A stretch of DNA of 64,000 bases from Maricaulis sp048270095 (GCF_048270095.1 NZ_JBLWTL010000008.1:1-64000), one strand, 5' to 3'. Positions 1 to 7,258 are shown, numbered from the stretch's first letter. Numbers and translations are program-made. The notes: a model not told the origin generated them from the sequence alone.

Positions 1-1201
1 TGCCGAAGAAATCCGCCACTTGCGCCTCGGCCGCGACGCTCTCATCGACCGTGCCGTCCACCCCGGGCGCCGGGTGACAGGTGATCCGCCCACGCCAGGG
101 GAAGGCGGCCTGTTCGGCTCCGCCCCAGGGGTCGGGCAGGCCATTGCCGGCCGCGATATCCATCAGGATGAAAGGATAGAGCGTGACGGAAAACCCGCGC
201 GCCTTCAGCTCGCCAATGGCGGCGATAATGCTGGCATCGTCCGGCGTGCCGCCATAGACGGGGCGCCCGTCCTCGCTGCTGATCAGATAGGCACTGGCGC
301 GGTCCTGCCCCGCCACCGACCAGACCCGCGGCCGCGTAGCCTTGTCACGAGTCTCGACACCGGGGCGGATCTGGCAGACACCGCAACGCAGATCATCGCC
401 AAACCAGGACACGACCAGCTGCACCGAGCGGCAATGCGGCAGATCACGTTCCAGATCATCAATCGCGGCGATGAAATCAGCAACGCCGCGACCATTATTG
501 CGGTTCTCCGCCGTCTCGCGCCCAGGCCCGAGCACGCGCATCACCGCCTCCGGCGCATAGGCGAATTCGCCCGAACCGGGGATGAGATTGACGCCGGCGA
601 CACGATCCTCCAGCTGCACGCCATCGCGCACCGGGCGGAAGACCTCGAAGGAGAGATTGGGGATGCGGTGACCGAATTCATCCAGCGGCAAATCCTCGAA
701 CACGACATAGGCCGTGTCGCGAAAGCCCGGCGCATCGCCGCCCTCGACCGCCTCGATCAGTGCGTCGGGCAGCTGGTCCCCGGAGCCGGTATGGACCCGC
801 ATCGCCAGCCCCGACGTATCGAGCAGGGCCCCATTGGCCCAGACGCGGCCAATCCCGGCAATCTCGCCCTCACAGAGGCCAACGGCGAAGCTGATCGAAT
901 AGCTGTAATCGACCTGGCTTGGCCCACCCTTGCCGCCACTTGAGGTCTTGGTGGCGTGCTCGAGATAGCGCGAGGCCCAGATCACCTGGCCGGCGATGCG
1001 GGCCCGGCCCCAGAGACGGGCCATCGGTGCGCCATCGGTCGAGGTCTGGACGGGAATTTCCGGCAGGCGCGGCCCCTCGCGCCGCGTCCCGCCCAGCAGC
1101 GCATTGACCGCCATATTCGCCGCTGCATTGGCCAGTGCCGGCCCGGCCGCCTGCAGGGCTGACAGGCCGGCGCGACCGGCCGTCATCACGAGCTGCGCCA
1201 T
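1..1201 (-). CDS. GTA g15-like tail tip / host-specificity protein (partial, N-terminal part)
   Basis: The minus frame is open from an ATG at 1201 to the left edge of the window, so about 400 N-terminal residues are seen and the C-terminus is cut off. The translation carries the run 'RLWGRARIAGQVIWASRY' near residue 60 and later 'VTLYPFILMDIAAGN' and 'PWRGRIT', typical of the large GTA g15 / phage tail baseplate hub family, which is around 1300 residues long in RcGTA. The family forms the tip of the tail and mediates contact with recipient cells. Its ATG overlaps the TGA of the NlpC/P60 gene by one base (TGATG), indicating translational coupling and shared transcription. Confidence 0.9.
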   Translation of the reverse strand, partial: MAQLVMTAGRAGLSALQAAGPALANAAANMAVNALLGGTRREGPRLPEIPVQTSTDGAPMARLWGRARIAGQVIWASRYLEHATKTSSGGKGGPSQVDYSYSISFAVGLCEGEIAGIGRVWANGALLDTSGLAMRVHTGSGDQLPDALIEAVEGGDAPGFRDTAYVVFEDLPLDEFGHRIPNLSFEVFRPVRDGVQLEDRVAGVNLIPGSGEFAYAPEAVMRVLGPGRETAENRNNGRGVADFIAAIDDLERDLPHCRSVQLVVSWFGDDLRCGVCQIRPGVETRDKATRPRVWSVAGQDRASAYLISSEDGRPVYGGTPDDASIIAAIGELKARGFSVTLYPFILMDIAAGNGLPDPWGGAEQAAFPWRGRITCHPAPGVDGTVDESVAAEAQVADFFG

Positions 1202-1647
1202 CACTGCCCCCTTTGCGGAAAGGCAAAGGCCGCCACCAGCCGTCGCTGCCACCAGTGCGACAGCGAGGTTTCGGCCACGGCGCGGCCCCAATAGGCATGG
1301 ATGATCCCGGTCGGCCCGGACACAATGGCGCAATGCTTGGCCGGACCTTTCAGATCGGGCCGGAAGAGCAGGATATCGCCCGGTTTCACGGCACGGATAT
1401 CGATCTCGACCAGATGCCGCTGTGCCGCCTCGAGCAGGCTCTCAGACCCGGCCCGCTCGGCCCAGTCCGGCGTATAGGGCGGCAGGCCTTCCGGCTCATC
1501 GCCATAAAGAGCGCGCCAGACACCGCGCACCAGGCCGAGACAATCACAGCCCGCACCGCGCACACTGCCCTGGTGACGATAGGGCGTGCCGATCCAGCGC
1601 CGCGCCTCGATGAGGGCGCGACTTCGCAAATTCGTGTTTCGTTTCAT
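1201..1647 (-). CDS. GTA g14: NlpC/P60-family peptidoglycan hydrolase of the tail
   Basis: This 148-residue protein is the cell-wall peptidase found just before g15 in GTA clusters. The NlpC/P60 Cys motif is visible as 'GCDCLGLVRG' (Cys36), and a catalytic-His region as 'KHCAIVSG' and 'IIHAYWG'. Family members cut peptide stems so that the tail can cross the recipient cell wall. The gene starts at an ATG only 3 bases after the TAA of g13 and ends overlapping the g15 start, so it sits within one transcription unit. It has no signal peptide, as expected for a virion component. Confidence 0.93.
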   Translation of the reverse strand: MKRNTNLRSRALIEARRWIGTPYRHQGSVRGAGCDCLGLVRGVWRALYGDEPEGLPPYTPDWAERAGSESLLEAAQRHLVEIDIRAVKPGDILLFRPDLKGPAKHCAIVSGPTGIIHAYWGRAVAETSLSHWWQRRLVAAFAFPQRGQ

Positions 1648-1650
1648 GAT

Positions 1651-2310
1651 TTAAAGTCCTCTCGACCCACCATCGCGGATCGCTTCGCTGGCTGCCGAGG
1701 CCTGCAGCAAATCATTACCGACCATGTGCGGGAAGCCGCGGAAATTGACGGTATTGGCGAAGCGCTCACGGCAGGTAGCCCAGCGCCGGTCGCAACCGGC
1801 GGAGAATTCGGGATGCTCCGGCGACACACCGCAACGCGCATCGCCCAGCCGCGCATCACAGCGCCGCGTGAAAACGCGCCCCGTCACCCGCTCCAGCCGG
1901 TGCGCCAGACCGAGCAATTCCGCCTCGAAACGCCCGTCAAGCCGGTGGACTTCGCCCAGCTCGCCGGTGGAGACGAGCACCCGCAAATCCGGGGCAGACC
2001 AGTCGACGCGCCAGCACTCCACCCGCGCACCGCCCCACAGCCCCGCCGCCAGATCCGCCTCGCTCAGCACCGCATCATCGAGCGCCCCGGCGAGGTCGGC
2101 CTGCGACGGCGCCAGCCCCAGCGCCGCCTCCGCCTCACCGCCGCCAAACCCGCTACCGGCCCGGTAGATGAGGCCGTCGAATTCAAGATCGCGGTCATGA
2201 TCGGTGAAGCCGAACATGGCATCGTCGATACGCGTGACGCGCCAGCACCAGGCATGGGTGGTCACGCCGGCATCGAGCGATGCCTGCATCGCAGGGGGGA
2301 TTGTGAGCAT
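1651..2310 (-). CDS. GTA g13: DUF2163 tail protein
   Basis: The 219-residue product begins 'MLTIPPAMQASLDAGV' and contains 'FGFTDHDRDLEF' and a C-terminal Cys cluster with 'RRCDARLGDARCGV', the hallmarks of the DUF2163 / phage BR0599-like family that occupies the g13 position. In RcGTA this is a hub/baseplate component that binds an iron-sulphur cluster; whether that holds here is inferred from the conserved cysteines. I chose the ATG at 2310 over the longer open frame from 2484, because the extra 58 residues are a translation of the intergenic repeat and GAGGAC lies just upstream of 2310. Confidence 0.92.
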   Translation of the reverse strand: MLTIPPAMQASLDAGVTTHAWCWRVTRIDDAMFGFTDHDRDLEFDGLIYRAGSGFGGGEAEAALGLAPSQADLAGALDDAVLSEADLAAGLWGGARVECWRVDWSAPDLRVLVSTGELGEVHRLDGRFEAELLGLAHRLERVTGRVFTRRCDARLGDARCGVSPEHPEFSAGCDRRWATCRERFANTVNFRGFPHMVGNDLLQASAASEAIRDGGSRGL

Positions 2311-2373
2311 GGAGGTGTCCTCGTGTGGAGGGGGGCGTTGGTGCGGTCGATGCGGGCCGTTTCGCCCTGTGAT

Positions 2374-2539
2374 CATCACCAGCTCCGACGGCTTCGCCGC
2401 CACCTCTTCCATCAAGGAAGAGGAGGGAATTTGTGACTGCGCCTTGTGATTCAGTTGCAGGAGTTGGCACCGGGCATCAACCAACCACCCTCCTCTTCCT
2501 TGATGGAAGAGGTGCCCCCGAAGGGGGCGGAGCTGGTGA
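2374..2539. repeat. REP/BIME-like inverted pair A1 between g13 and g12
   Basis: Two copies of a ~52-bp unit face each other (2374-2427 and 2488-2539). Each unit has the hairpin CCTCTTCC-atcaa-GGAAGAGG next to a second, variable hairpin: CGGCTTCGCCG type in the left copy, GCCCCCTTCGGGGGC type in the right copy. A short 'CACCAGCTCCG' tail completes the unit. The pairing of two subtypes in opposite orientation is like enterobacterial BIMEs. The same unit pair recurs at 9904-10041. It separates g13 from g12, and its transcript could fold into one large hairpin. Confidence 0.85.
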
Positions 2540-2563
2540 ATGTCGTCGAGCGCTACCGGTGGA

Positions 2564-3187
2564 TCAGAGCCTCAATTCCACCAGCGGCACGCTCGGCGCC
2601 TCACCGGCGCCAATCGCGTCGAGCGCGATTTCGAGCTGATCGGTGTCAAAGCGCACCGGGCAATCGAAGGCGAAACCGGCGGTGATGGCAGCGCCCTCGC
2701 CAGGCGGCTCGGAAAAGCTCACCAGACCAGTGGCATGATCAACGGAGACTGCCGCCTCAACGCCATCCACTGCCACAACCACCGTGCCCTCAACGGGCTT
2801 GGCAATCATCCGCGTCCAGCTCTGCGCCCCGCTGGCATAATACTTCACCAGCTGGAAATCCGTCGCCACCCCATCGCCAGCCCCGATCAGCTGATCCAAC
2901 GCGTCAGGCACCTGGGACGGCATACAGGAGCGGTTGTCGATCGGGTCGCGGAAACGGAAACCGTGCAGGCGGCCGCGGCGCGCCTCGAAGAAGGCGATCA
3001 GCGTGTTGAGGTCGTCGAGGGATTTGACGCCGGGGCCGGCATCCCAGCGGCGCACACTGTCGGCCCAAGGCGAATTGCGCTCCTCGCGGCCCGACACAAG
3101 GGTGACAATCTCGGTGCGTCTTTGCGGCCCGCCAACCGCGCCAATGGCGACGGCGAAGGGAAAGCGGATGTCGTGAAATTCGGTCAT
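2564..3187 (-). CDS. GTA g12: DUF2460 tail protein (distal tail)
   Basis: The 207-residue protein starts 'MTEFHDIRFPFAVAIGAVGGP' and contains 'EERNSPWADSVRRWDAG' and 'GFRFRDPIDN', signatures of the DUF2460 / TIGR02217 family. In RcGTA this is the distal-tail protein that joins the tail tube to the hub. Its length matches the family. Its ATG overlaps the TGA of the tape-measure gene (ATGA), so the two are translationally coupled. Downstream it is separated from g13 by the BIME-like pair. Confidence 0.93.
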   Translation of the reverse strand: MTEFHDIRFPFAVAIGAVGGPQRRTEIVTLVSGREERNSPWADSVRRWDAGPGVKSLDDLNTLIAFFEARRGRLHGFRFRDPIDNRSCMPSQVPDALDQLIGAGDGVATDFQLVKYYASGAQSWTRMIAKPVEGTVVVAVDGVEAAVSVDHATGLVSFSEPPGEGAAITAGFAFDCPVRFDTDQLEIALDAIGAGEAPSVPLVELRL

Positions 3188-3702
3188 AGATAGCGGCTCC
3201 CTTTGGCAACGGCGCGGGCCAGAGCGCGGGCGATCCGCGCTTGCGATTGTTCGACCGAGCGCGCATCGCCGCCCGGCCCCAGCGCCAGATTGACGGTGAT
3301 GTTCGGCACACCCGCGCTGCCAATGCTTCCGGCGCCAGGCGGGCTGAACAGTTCAGGCCCGCGCTCGCCGACCAGATAGGCGCCGCCGGGCGTGACCGGG
3401 CCGCCCTCGGCGCGGGCGCCGAAGAAGGGCATGTTTGAGAGGGCGGACTGGATCGCGCCGCTCAGCGGCTTCTCGATCAATTGCTCGGCCGCCAGCCGCG
3501 CCATATCGCGCAATATGCTCTCGGTGAGGCGCGAAAAGCTGCTCTCCCCGGAACGCGCGGCGCGTTCAAAGGCGCGTTCGATGGTCTCGCCGGTGCGCTC
3601 GAACGCCGCCTCGATGGCCTGCGATGCGCGCGCAGCAGGGCCGTCGGCGAGCGCGTCGAGGGCTTCGCCAGCGCTTTCGGTCTGGTCAGTCAAATCAGTC
3701 AT
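3184..3702 (-). CDS. GTA g11: short tail tape-measure protein
   Basis: The 172-residue product has an acidic/helical N-terminal half ('AIEAAFERTGETIERAFERAA') and a Gly-rich C-terminal segment ('GGAYLVGERGPELFSP') found at the end of lambda-family tape-measure proteins. Tape-measure length sets tail length, so this very short form fits the short tails of GTAs rather than a full siphophage. It overlaps both neighbours: its ATG shares bases with the stop of the tail-chaperone gene and its stop overlaps the g12 start. Confidence 0.85.
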   Translation of the reverse strand: MTDLTDQTESAGEALDALADGPAARASQAIEAAFERTGETIERAFERAARSGESSFSRLTESILRDMARLAAEQLIEKPLSGAIQSALSNMPFFGARAEGGPVTPGGAYLVGERGPELFSPPGAGSIGSAGVPNITVNLALGPGGDARSVEQSQARIARALARAVAKGSRYL

Positions 3703-3881
3703 CAGCTCTTGTCCGGATAATCAGCCATCAGGATTTGCAGGGCGCGGCGCGTCAGTGGACGCGCATCGGCCGGGCCGATAATGGCGCGCCACTCGATCAG
3801 GCTGAGTTGCCAGAAGTCGGCTGGCGCAATACCCAGCCTTGCGGCAGCCCGCAGGGCGGCGAGCCAGTCGGGCCGGCTCAT
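3702..3881 (-). CDS. GTA g10.1: small tail assembly chaperone (rcc01693/TAC family)
   Basis: A 59-codon gene in the gap between g11 and g10. Translation gives a protein beginning 'MSRPDWLAALRAAARLGIAP', followed by 'DFWQLSLIEWRAII' and ending 'MADYPDKS'. The 'FW-LSL-EWRA' core is typical of the short protein of the GTA tail assembly chaperone pair, which coats the tape measure during tail polymerisation. Its ATG overlaps the stop of g10 (ATGA) and its TGA overlaps the start of g11, so there is no free base between the three genes. Confidence 0.88.
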   Translation of the reverse strand: MSRPDWLAALRAAARLGIAPADFWQLSLIEWRAIIGPADARPLTRRALQILMADYPDKS

Positions 3882-4141
3882 AGCGAGGTCTCGAAACAGG
3901 TGGAGATCGCCGCAGTCGCCGCCAGCGGATCCAGCGGTGCAGCGCGCAGTTCAGCCTCGGTGAGGGTTGAGCCGCCGCCGCGCAGCAGTACGGCCAGCAC
4001 GGTGACCAGATTGCGGGCATCAAGCCTGACACCACCCTCGAACAGCGCCTCGATCTCGGCCAGGGCACCCAAGGTCAGGCATAGCGTATGCGTCACCCCG
4101 CCGATCTCCAGCGTGGTTTCACCGCGAGCAGGATTGGCCAT
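3878..4141 (-). CDS. GTA g10: gene transfer agent family / tail assembly chaperone (GTA_TAC-like)
   Basis: An 87-residue protein that begins 'MANPARGETTLEIGGVTHTL' and continues 'CLTLGALAEIEALF', the standard layout of the 'gene transfer agent family protein' (Phage_TAC_11-like) found between the major tail protein and the small chaperone. It probably forms the longer partner of the tail assembly chaperone. Its start overlaps the g9 stop by one base (TGATG), and its stop overlaps the g10.1 start. Confidence 0.88.
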   Translation of the reverse strand: MANPARGETTLEIGGVTHTLCLTLGALAEIEALFEGGVRLDARNLVTVLAVLLRGGGSTLTEAELRAAPLDPLAATAAISTCFETSL

Positions 4142-4557
4142 CAGACCGCTCCAAAGCTCAATGGCCCGGCCGAAGCCAGCGTCATTGACCAGGCCGCCTC
4201 GCCATCATGGCGTCCGGAATAATCCAGCGCCGCGACCAGGAAGGCGCCCTCGATCACGCCGAAATCCGGGATGATGAGCTGCCAGTCGCGCGCCGCCTGG
4301 TCGAAGAAGGCCTGACGCACGGCGCCATCACTGGCCGCATCGACAAACACGCCGGCGCCGGAGACGGAACAGGTCTTCACCCCCGCCCCCGCCAGCAATT
4401 CGCGCCAGCCCTCAGGGCTGTCCGCCGTGGTGACATCAACGCTGCGCGCATTGAGCGAGATGGTCTTCATACGCAGACCGGCCGCCGCCGCAAAACTCTG
4501 CGGATCGCCGCCATCGCCGATTTTCAGGAGTATGTCCTTGCCGGACTGGATGGTCAT
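4141..4557 (-). CDS. GTA g9: major tail tube protein (TP901-1 family)
   Basis: The 138-residue product starts 'MTIQSGKDILLKIGDGG' and contains 'GLRMKTISLNARSVDVTTADSPEGWREL', here shown only as evidence of the family: the TP901-1/GTA major tail protein. It polymerises into the tail tube. The ATG at 4557 is preceded by a good ribosome site (GGAGGA, 6-7 bases away). A longer open frame to 4749 runs through repeat B1 and is not credible. g9 heads the g9-g15 group, because the cargo block with its own terminator lies immediately upstream. Confidence 0.92.
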   Translation of the reverse strand: MTIQSGKDILLKIGDGGDPQSFAAAAGLRMKTISLNARSVDVTTADSPEGWRELLAGAGVKTCSVSGAGVFVDAASDGAVRQAFFDQAARDWQLIIPDFGVIEGAFLVAALDYSGRHDGEAAWSMTLASAGPLSFGAV

Positions 4558-4601
4558 GATTGGTCCTCCGGGGTTTGGTTGATGTTTTAAAACAGTGAGT
4601 T

Positions 4602-4696
4602 CTTCCCCCGGACCTGTTCCGGGGCCTACCGGAGCTGGGAGAGAATTCGCCGTCTTCCGGTAGACCCCGGGAATGCGCTGCGCGCCTCCGGGGGAA
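4602..4696. repeat. ~95-bp palindromic repeat B1 (left copy flanking the cargo block)
   Basis: The element begins CCCCCGGACCTGTTCCGGGG, passes through 'ACCGGAGCTGGGAGA' and its near-complement 'TCTTCCGGTAGACCCCGG', and ends 'CTCCGGGGGAAG', so it is an imperfect long palindrome. A second copy in the same orientation is at 5929-6025. Similarity continues for about 40 bases to the right of both copies. The two copies bracket the DUF4760 gene and the peptide gene. Confidence 0.85.
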
Positions 4697-4746
4697 GGTG
4701 TTGTGTTGTTTTGGGGTTTGAGTTCAGGTCGCCTCGAAATCAGGCA

Positions 4747-4772
4747 CAAAAAAACCGCCCCTGAAGGCGGTT
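4747..4772 (-). terminator. Rho-independent terminator of the DUF4760 gene
   Basis: Read on the minus strand, the hairpin AACCGCC-(6 nt)-GGCGGTT is followed by a run of seven T. It lies 32 bases beyond the stop of the DUF4760 gene and upstream of g9, so it should insulate the cargo gene from the g9-g15 block. Confidence 0.85.
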
Positions 4773-4803
4773 CGACTCATGCGACGGCACAGGCGCGAGC
4801 GTG

Positions 4804-5439
4804 TCAGAGCAGGCCCTGTTCCTCTTCATTGGCCCAGCGCCTCACCAGGCTCTCATACTCGATGAAGAGGCGCGGCAGCCGGTCACGCTTGCGTTTGGCG
4901 CGGATGTATTCAGCAAAATCCATCCAGTCGAGGATATAGCTCTTGCGCCACCAGCTGCGGATCATCGCCTCGTCGAGCGCGTGTCGCTTCACACCGATCG
5001 CCGTGGCCTCGTAATAGTTGAACACTTTCTTGATCACGTCCGACGGCTTGACCTTGCGGGCGCCGATCTTGATCGGCTCGGCAGCCTCGACAATATCGGC
5101 GTCGAGCGCTTTGGTGCCGTTTGACGCTTTCAGGCTGCGCCGCACCACGCGGAATTCCTCGAACATCTCGATCAAATCACCATCGCGGGTCTGCACGGCG
5201 ATATGCTGAAAGGAATTTGCCAGTCGCGTCGCCCGGTAGTTGAGGCGGTAGCCATACATCGCGGCCACGAAGGAAATCACCAGGACTTCGAGGACCATGA
5301 AATCGTAGCGCCCGGCGCCCAGTGAGGTCCAATGCCGGGCTGTCAGCCAGACCGCTGCCGCGCTGAGAACCAGCAAGGTCCCCATCCAGATAAGATGGAA
5401 GCGGCGGTCATAAATCGCGGTCCATAGATTGCCAGCCAA
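4804..5439 (-). CDS. DUF4760-type membrane protein, cargo gene inside the GTA cluster
   Basis: The 211-residue product has two N-terminal membrane segments ('LIWMGTLLVLSAAAVWL' and 'FMVLEVLVISFVAAMYGY'), then a basic helical cytoplasmic part with 'VFNYYEATAIGVKRHALDE', resembling the DUF4760 family, whose function is unknown. No GTA structural gene of this kind is known at this place. The start is uncertain: a TTG at 5439 has GGGGAGG seven bases upstream and is preferred; a TTG at 5466 adds nine residues. The gene has its own terminator and an upstream terminator, so it forms an isolated unit between g8 and g9 on the same strand as the structural genes. Confidence 0.75.
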   Translation of the reverse strand: MAGNLWTAIYDRRFHLIWMGTLLVLSAAAVWLTARHWTSLGAGRYDFMVLEVLVISFVAAMYGYRLNYRATRLANSFQHIAVQTRDGDLIEMFEEFRVVRRSLKASNGTKALDADIVEAAEPIKIGARKVKPSDVIKKVFNYYEATAIGVKRHALDEAMIRSWWRKSYILDWMDFAEYIRAKRKRDRLPRLFIEYESLVRRWANEEEQGLL

Positions 5440-5495
5440 TCGCGCCTCCCCGGAGCAAGGCCACAACCCTAGACGGCAAACTCCCGTTTGCGCAA

Positions 5496-5520
5496 TAAAA
5501 AAGGGCCCGACAAGGGGCCC
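5496..5520 (-). terminator. Rho-independent terminator downstream of the 20-residue peptide gene
   Basis: On the minus strand GGGCCC-CTTGTC-GGGCCC is followed by six T. It lies 38 bases after the TAG of the small peptide gene and just before the DUF4760 gene. A second small hairpin, GCAAAC-TCCC-GTTTGC (5476-5491), sits between this terminator and the DUF4760 start. Confidence 0.75.
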
Positions 5521-5558
5521 CGGAACTCAACACTGCGACGGCATGCGGACAGGACGGC

Positions 5559-5621
5559 CTAGCGGCTCGTCCCTTCAATCCGGCTGGTGCCTTCAATCTT
5601 CATCTGAGAATTCATCATCAT
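5559..5621 (-). CDS. 20-residue peptide with an internal IEGTSR duplication
   Basis: The reading frame ATG at 5621 to TAG at 5559 encodes MMMNSQMKIEGTSRIEGTSR. It is preceded by a strong ribosome site (GGAGGGGG, 4-5 bases before the first ATG) and followed by a Rho-independent terminator. The two IEGTSR copies are written with different codons: GGC/GGG, ACC/ACG and CGG/CGC. All three differences between the 18-base copies are synonymous, as expected if the peptide itself is selected. No signal peptide or membrane segment is evident. The function is unknown, and I do not recognise a family. It is on the same strand as, and directly upstream of, the DUF4760 gene. Confidence 0.5.
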   Translation of the reverse strand: MMMNSQMKIEGTSRIEGTSR

Positions 5622-5928
5622 TTCCCCCTCCGATTCACCGGGGCAACAAAATCACTGGTTGGGCAATCTGGCAAGATCAATCACCACGAAGGCCACCGCT
5701 CCTAGCCGATTTCAACCCACACGTTAATAGGTAAGATTAGTTGAGAACCCGTTACCAAGCAGGGCTCAATCTGGCCTATTGTTACCTTGTAACATAGAGA
5801 CGAATTGCGCCGATTTAAAGATGCAGATCTGTGGTTTTGCCTCAAATTTCTGTCATGCCCCGGCCACATCAGCGCGCTGCGGGCCTGGGCGCTGGGGCTC
5901 GGCTCGTGCTCAAAAAGCACAAACACCT
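5622..5928. other. Non-coding leader/promoter region of the cargo block
   Basis: About 300 bases without a credible gene and visibly richer in A/T than the surroundings. It contains a perfect GTTAC-CTT-GTAAC inverted repeat at 5781-5793, a possible operator. The promoter of the peptide/DUF4760 unit should lie here. A minus-strand frame (5702-5926) has no family features and is not annotated. Confidence 0.4.
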
Positions 5929-6025
5929 ATTCCCCCGGACCTGTTCCGGGGCCGACCGGAGCTGGGAGATCAATCTCCGCCTTCCGGTAGACCCCGGAAT
6001 TCGCTGCGCTCCTCCGGGGGAAGGT
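5929..6025. repeat. ~95-bp palindromic repeat B2 (right copy flanking the cargo block)
   Basis: Direct-oriented copy of the element at 4602-4696, with the same CCCCCGGACCTGTTCCGGGG start, central 'ACCGGAGCTGGGAGA' and CTCCGGGGGAAG end. It directly follows the g8 stop on the minus strand. Together the two copies frame a ~1.2-kb segment holding non-structural genes. Confidence 0.85.
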
Positions 6026-6049
6026 GTTTTGTGGTTTCGGGCTTGGCAG

Positions 6050-6472
6050 TCAGGCCGCCGCCCGCCCCATCACCGCCCGCAAGCGAATAAGCCCGCGCTT
6101 CACGCGCCGGTCCCGCGTTGCGAAGACATCGCTATAGGCGGGCGCCAGCAGGACCAGCGTCCAGGGCTCGGACAGGACCGGATCGAGGCCGCGCAGGGCT
6201 TCGCGCAGCTGGCCGGTGATGGCGTGGGCGTCGCCATCGCGGCACCAGATGTCCAGCGTCAGCCGATGCTCGATCAGCGTCACGTCATCGGCATCTCGGG
6301 CCAGGCTTTCCGAGCGGCCCCAGCTGGCATGCGGGTAGGCGGCGCTGCGTGAACGTTCGGAAAAGAGCCGCACCGGATCGCCAAGCACGGCTTTCACTGC
6401 GCCGTCGGCCAGCATCGCTGTGGTGAGCGCCGCGATCAGATCGGCTTCGGGCGCAAGATCCGGGGCGCTCAT
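6050..6472 (-). CDS. GTA g8: DUF3168 tail terminator-like protein
   Basis: A 140-residue protein that carries 'LIEHRLTLDIWCRDGD', the DUF3168 signature, and ends 'RLRAVMGRAAA'. In GTAs and related siphoviruses this protein caps the tail tube at the head end. The ATG at 6472 overlaps the TGA of g6 (ATGA); five further codons upstream (to 6487) are in frame but fall inside g6 without a ribosome site. In other GTAs a g7 head-closure gene lies between g6 and g8; here they touch. Confidence 0.88.
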   Translation of the reverse strand: MSAPDLAPEADLIAALTTAMLADGAVKAVLGDPVRLFSERSRSAAYPHASWGRSESLARDADDVTLIEHRLTLDIWCRDGDAHAITGQLREALRGLDPVLSEPWTLVLLAPAYSDVFATRDRRVKRGLIRLRAVMGRAAA

Positions 6473-7047
6473 AGCGAAATCCTCCACCAGGGGCTGAGCA
6501 ACGCCTTGACGGAAGCCGGCATGCCGACCTCCAGCCCGCCATCAAACATCGCCTCGACCAGCTGGCCGATGGCTTCCACCAGCGGTCCCGGCACGTCTTC
6601 GGCTGTCTCGCCATAGCCGCAAGTGAAGCGGATTTCGATGCCGTCAATATTGCGAGCAGGCTGCGGGAAATGCCCGTTCGGCCTGAGCGCCAGACGGCCG
6701 GGCTCGGACGCCGTGTCGATGAAGAAATCCGCCGGGTCATGGTTTGTCGCTGTGTCATCGGCGGCATAGGTCGTGATGGCGTCGATGGAGATCAGCGGCG
6801 GCTTTGGCAGTTTGAACTGGGTGCCGAAAGCGCACAGCCGGCCATCGCCATCCCAGGCATCGCGCCGTTCCAGCCAGGTCTGGGAGAGACAGGCACGGCC
6901 CGTATCCCCCTCGACACGCTGACGCGCGCTTCGTATCAAATGCGTCAGGCGGGCATCCTGGCTGGTGTCGGAAATGCGCAGGCGCGCCCGGACTTGGTCG
7001 AGCGCGATTGGCTCGGCCGCCGGCGGCGTGACGAGGGAGAGTGACAT
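6469..7047 (-). CDS. GTA g6: head-tail connector (phiE125 gp8 family)
   Basis: The 192-residue product starts 'MSLSLVTPPAAEPIALDQVR' and includes 'RSARQRVEGDTGRA' and 'IRFTCGYGETAEDVPGPL', the standard layout of the gp6/gp8-like head-tail connector. It builds the ring under the portal. The ATG at 7047 has GGAG seven bases upstream; an in-frame ATG at 7068 adds seven residues. The start codon is embedded in the CATG at 7045-7048, whose other strand provides the ATG of the divergent membrane-protein cassette, so no dedicated promoter space exists upstream. Confidence 0.9.
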   Translation of the reverse strand: MSLSLVTPPAAEPIALDQVRARLRISDTSQDARLTHLIRSARQRVEGDTGRACLSQTWLERRDAWDGDGRLCAFGTQFKLPKPPLISIDAITTYAADDTATNHDPADFFIDTASEPGRLALRPNGHFPQPARNIDGIEIRFTCGYGETAEDVPGPLVEAIGQLVEAMFDGGLEVGMPASVKALLSPWWRISL

Positions 7048-7258
7048 GACGGACTCCGGTTCAAACAATGATGATGGCGAACACGCCGGCGCAGGCCTGC
7101 CGCGCCAGGTGAAGCTCTATGGCGCCGCCGCAGCTGTGACGGCGATGCTGGGCGGCCTGCAAATGGCCTTCGGCTTTCCTGGCTGGAGCTTTTCGTTTTT
7201 CCTGGCCCTGGTGTTCGGCATCAGCACGCTTGCCGCCTGGTTGAAGAGCCGGGCGTGA
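7046..7258 (+). CDS. Small membrane protein, first gene of the opposite-strand cassette
   Basis: A 70-residue protein with a polar acidic N-terminus ('MTDSGSNNDDGEH') followed by two hydrophobic stretches ('AAAAVTAMLGGLQMAFGF' and 'FSFFLALVFGISTLAAW') and a basic end 'LKSRA', so probably two membrane helices. A ribosome site (GAGGGAGAG) precedes the ATG. The next gene starts at an overlapping GTGA. I recognise no family. It runs against the surrounding GTA genes; an in-frame extension to 6965 would overlap g6 and is not needed. Confidence 0.7.
   Translation: MTDSGSNNDDGEHAGAGLPRQVKLYGAAAAVTAMLGGLQMAFGFPGWSFSFFLALVFGISTLAAWLKSRA

Noticed and set aside
2310..2484. N-terminal extension of g13 through the repeat
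   Set aside because: The extra residues are a translation of a REP-like palindrome, and a good ribosome site precedes the internal ATG.
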